In this document: positions 61,546-64,000 of the stretch, piece by piece | How the letters are laid out: every line of letters begins with the position of its first letter | How positions within the stretch are numbered: the first letter of the stretch is position 1 | From: Phallusia mammillata | Lineage: Eukaryota > Chordata > Ascidiacea > Phlebobranchia > Ascidiidae | Reading direction: 5' to 3' | DNA: 64,000 nucleotides | Assembly: GCA_003260075.1 (NCBI GenBank) | Contig: QLIY01000484.1 | Coordinates: 57,275-121,274 of the forward strand | The notes under the pieces: model-generated | The model's database searches: none | Told to the model about the DNA's origin: nothing | The model's input: the letters and a program-made list of their open reading frames with translations, nothing else | Translations under genes and position numbers: made by a program

Positions 61546-62101
61546 AAATAACCATTTGGCTGTTGTTTTGTATGTTTTTTATTTGAATATTTTGTGTCAT
61601 TAATGGCAAAAACAGAAATACTTTGCCATGGTAATTTGCTAACTACTACATGTGTTTCGCATCGTTACATAACTTTGCACATTGGAACCCAAGGCAGTTT
61701 CACACTTTATGTACACCTGGCATAAATTCATTTATTGCGTTAACATGTTTATTCCTTGTTTTCCAAAATTCATTCCTTGTTTTAACGTAACAATTACATA
61801 TAAAGACGTCACAATTGTAGTTGTAGGTAGAATTGAAACTCTCAGGAAAATACAACAACGCTTCTTATGTTATGCTCCAACTACAACACCTGTTTGCACC
61901 GAAACACATGTACATATCTTTGTTGACACCTACCCAACCCAAATTGCTGAGTCATTGTTGCGACTTAATAATTAACGCTGCTAGGATACGAGATACGTAC
62001 GCCTTTTTCTAAATGCTACGCTTGCGGCAGAGATCTACTGTCTGACTTCCGACCTGCCAGCAACTATTCTTGTGAGAACGTGCGTTGCGTAAGTGTATAA
62101 A
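61546..62101. other. Intergenic between tandem RDH-like genes
   Basis: 555 bases with no motif I can name; should contain the 3' end of copy 1 and the promoter of copy 2. Confidence 0.5.
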
Positions 62102-64000
62102 ATGCCATCAAATATCAAATCAGCATCAGGCAGTTGGGTGAGAAGCAACGTTACGTTAACTGGAAAGACGGTAGTAATCACAGGAGCCAACACTGGCATT
62201 GGTCTTGAAACGGCAATTGATTTGGTCAAGAGAGATGCAAGAGTAATTATAGCTTGCAGAAGCCTGGAACGTGCCGGTGAAGCAAAAGGCAGGGTAAGAC
62301 TTTTAAATCATGTCTTTTTACGCTATTTGTGTTGTGTTAAGTCACATATATTTAACTAGACTTTAGAGAGACCATTGCTCAGTTATAGGCTATTTCCGCC
62401 TATATGTTTGATTTGGCTATTTCACATTCCTTCACTCCTTGTTTACTTTGGTGTTATCAGGTCATTCCAACACATTCCATTGACCAACATGAGTAAGCCT
62501 TTGAAGTGTAAGTTTGATAGGTCATTGTCGATTTTTTAGGTTATAAAAGAAACGGAATGTGACGACTCCAAAATTATTGTGAAACATTTGGACCTTTCGT
62601 CATTCGATTCAATTAAACAATTTGCTGCTGACATCAATGAAACTGAAGAAAGGCTCGACATTCTCATTAACAATGCAGGTATGATATTCTGTATTTGCAT
62701 TTGTACCCATTTTGTTTGATTTTCTGGGGCTATAGCATGGCAAACAACCAAAGCATGACATTGCGTAAAACACGCCCCGGAGAGTTTTCTATGCCTCAAC
62801 GAGACTCTTTTAAGTCCACGAAATGTGATACCCAAGATGTTTTAAGGTGTAATGTTGTGTCCGGAAGGGAAAACAAAAGACGGTTTTGAAATCCAGTTCG
62901 GAGTGAACCATCTTGGCCACTTTCTCTTAACCAACCTGTTGCTCGATTTGATTAAGGTTTGTGACCACACAACTACGATTGTTACGTATGCTGTTGAAAC
63001 AAATAACCCTATACTGCAGTTGACCGAGTTTTCATGTGTTACCACTTGCCTAGATTACTAAAAAGAGTTTAGAAACGACCGCAACCTTTAAGCATTTGTC
63101 TTTTTTGCCTTTGGGTCAAATTTGTCTCACGTCATCATCAAACGTAACTGGCAAAACAAAAACGGCTCACCCCTCTTGGGTCTAACTATGTGTTATCGTA
63201 TAATTGGTAAAGAGAAGTGCACCCAGCCGTATTGTCGTGGTTTCGTCCGGTGCACACAAACAGTGCGGAAAAATTCGCTGGAACGACTTGAACATGAGCA
63301 AGAACTATTCTGCCGGTGATGCGTACTGCCAAAGCAAATTGATGAACGTCCTTTTTGTCAAAGAACTTGCTGCGCGCCTTGAAGGTATGTCGTTGCTGAA
63401 GTGCTTTTTTTTATCCCGTGTCCATGGCCGTTGATCCGATAGGAATTTTTTTTTTGTTTCAACAGTTGTTGCCGGTGTCTGGTTTCGAACAGTTTTGTGA
63501 CAATATAGTAATTATCGATGCCTTTAAAACAAAGTCTAGGATAAAGTTATTGAATTTAATTATTGTTTAAGCCAAAAGTAATGTGGTTGCTGCTAGTCCG
63601 ATCGGACCACAATTTAAAACAAGTTCCGTCAGACCAACGGAAATAAAAACGGGACATTTGATGAGCGATCCATATGGTTAAAATGCGCTTAGCAATACAA
63701 AACCCGTACGTTGACCTTAAATTATACATATGATTTGTGCTACAAAGCTGTATGCAACGTGACACGACCCGTCTTTTTTTTCAAATAAATTATGACACAA
63801 TTGCGAATCGTTGAGTCGGATTTTATTTATTTAAAGTCAAACCCAAACACAAGCGGAAAAGTCCAGCCCAACTTACACCTTATTGGGTGCTAATACGTTT
63901 TATTCTTATCATTTGCGTGACAATTCAGGAACGAATGTGTCGGCGTACGCTCTACATCCTGGCGTGGTGCAAACAGATTTGTGGAGGCATTTATACGACG
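62102..64000 (+). CDS. Retinol dehydrogenase-like SDR, copy 2 (3' end outside window)
   Basis: Tandem paralogue of the gene at 59107-61545. Exons: 62102-62293, 62540-62678, 62847-62956, 63213-63384, 63929->64000. Exons 1-4 have exactly the same lengths as in copy 1 (192, 139, 110, 172). [21 protein letters not shown] and YCQSK (catalytic Tyr/Lys) are all present, so it should be active. The fourth exon is preceded by AAAG, a weaker acceptor than the CAG in copy 1. The window ends 72 bases into exon 5, after [12 protein letters not shown]. Introns are mostly shorter than in copy 1. Confidence 0.88.

Noticed and set aside
1-64000. CRISPR array, prophage or bacterial operon features
   Set aside because: All coding signal is spliced animal genes; no regular repeat-spacer arrays occur.

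Overview
This window is animal nuclear DNA: AT-rich, with many short GT-AG introns and about eight genes in 64 kb. The gene set (cilia, mitosis, glycosylation, synapse, retinoid metabolism) and the compact layout fit a chordate. The best guess is an ascidian tunicate of the Ciona type. This rests on a neuropeptide precursor resembling the ascidian GnRH-X type and on a SYD-1/SYDE protein that keeps the N-terminal PDZ domain known from invertebrates. The species call is an inference.

Layout, left to right. 1-2357 (+): 3' part of CDC20, the APC/C activator. 3372-17515 (+): TTLL7, a tubulin polyglutamylase with 20 exons, whose introns hold several hAT-type MITEs. 20910-21980 (-): a small four-exon secreted peptide precursor with a GnRH-like decapeptide, the most interesting item here. 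24531-34953 (+): CFAP57/WDR65, a ciliary WD40 plus coiled-coil protein in 25 exons, with an RFX-type X-box about 700 bp upstream. 35627-44565 (+): ALG2, the ER mannosyltransferase. 46777-47276 (+): a two-exon gene of about 150 codons that I do not recognise. 47456-56896 (-): SYD-1/SYDE with PDZ, C2 and RhoGAP domains, convergent with the previous gene. 59107-61545 (+) and 62102-64000 onward (+): two tandem retinol-dehydrogenase-like SDR genes, the second cut by the window end.

Two kinds of non-genic signal run through the sequence. First, 24 runs of exactly 10 or 11 G, 22 of them flanked on both sides by near-identical copies of the same 50-400 bp, plus four long G runs (39-71). They behave like assembly gaps written as G, with unmerged overlapping contig ends. 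They break exons of CFAP57 and create false duplicates in TTLL7, ALG2 and SYDE introns. A single N at 14063 shifts the TTLL7 frame. Second, many small DNA transposon remnants: hAT-like MITEs with 8-bp target-site duplications, one element with a 9-bp duplication, a foldback family, and hammerhead-like cores in repeat tails.

The genes share no single pathway. TTLL7 and CFAP57 both concern microtubules and cilia, but neighbours in an animal genome need not be functionally linked. Exon coordinates come from translating the sequence, splice consensus, phase consistency and remembered family motifs; no alignment was run.
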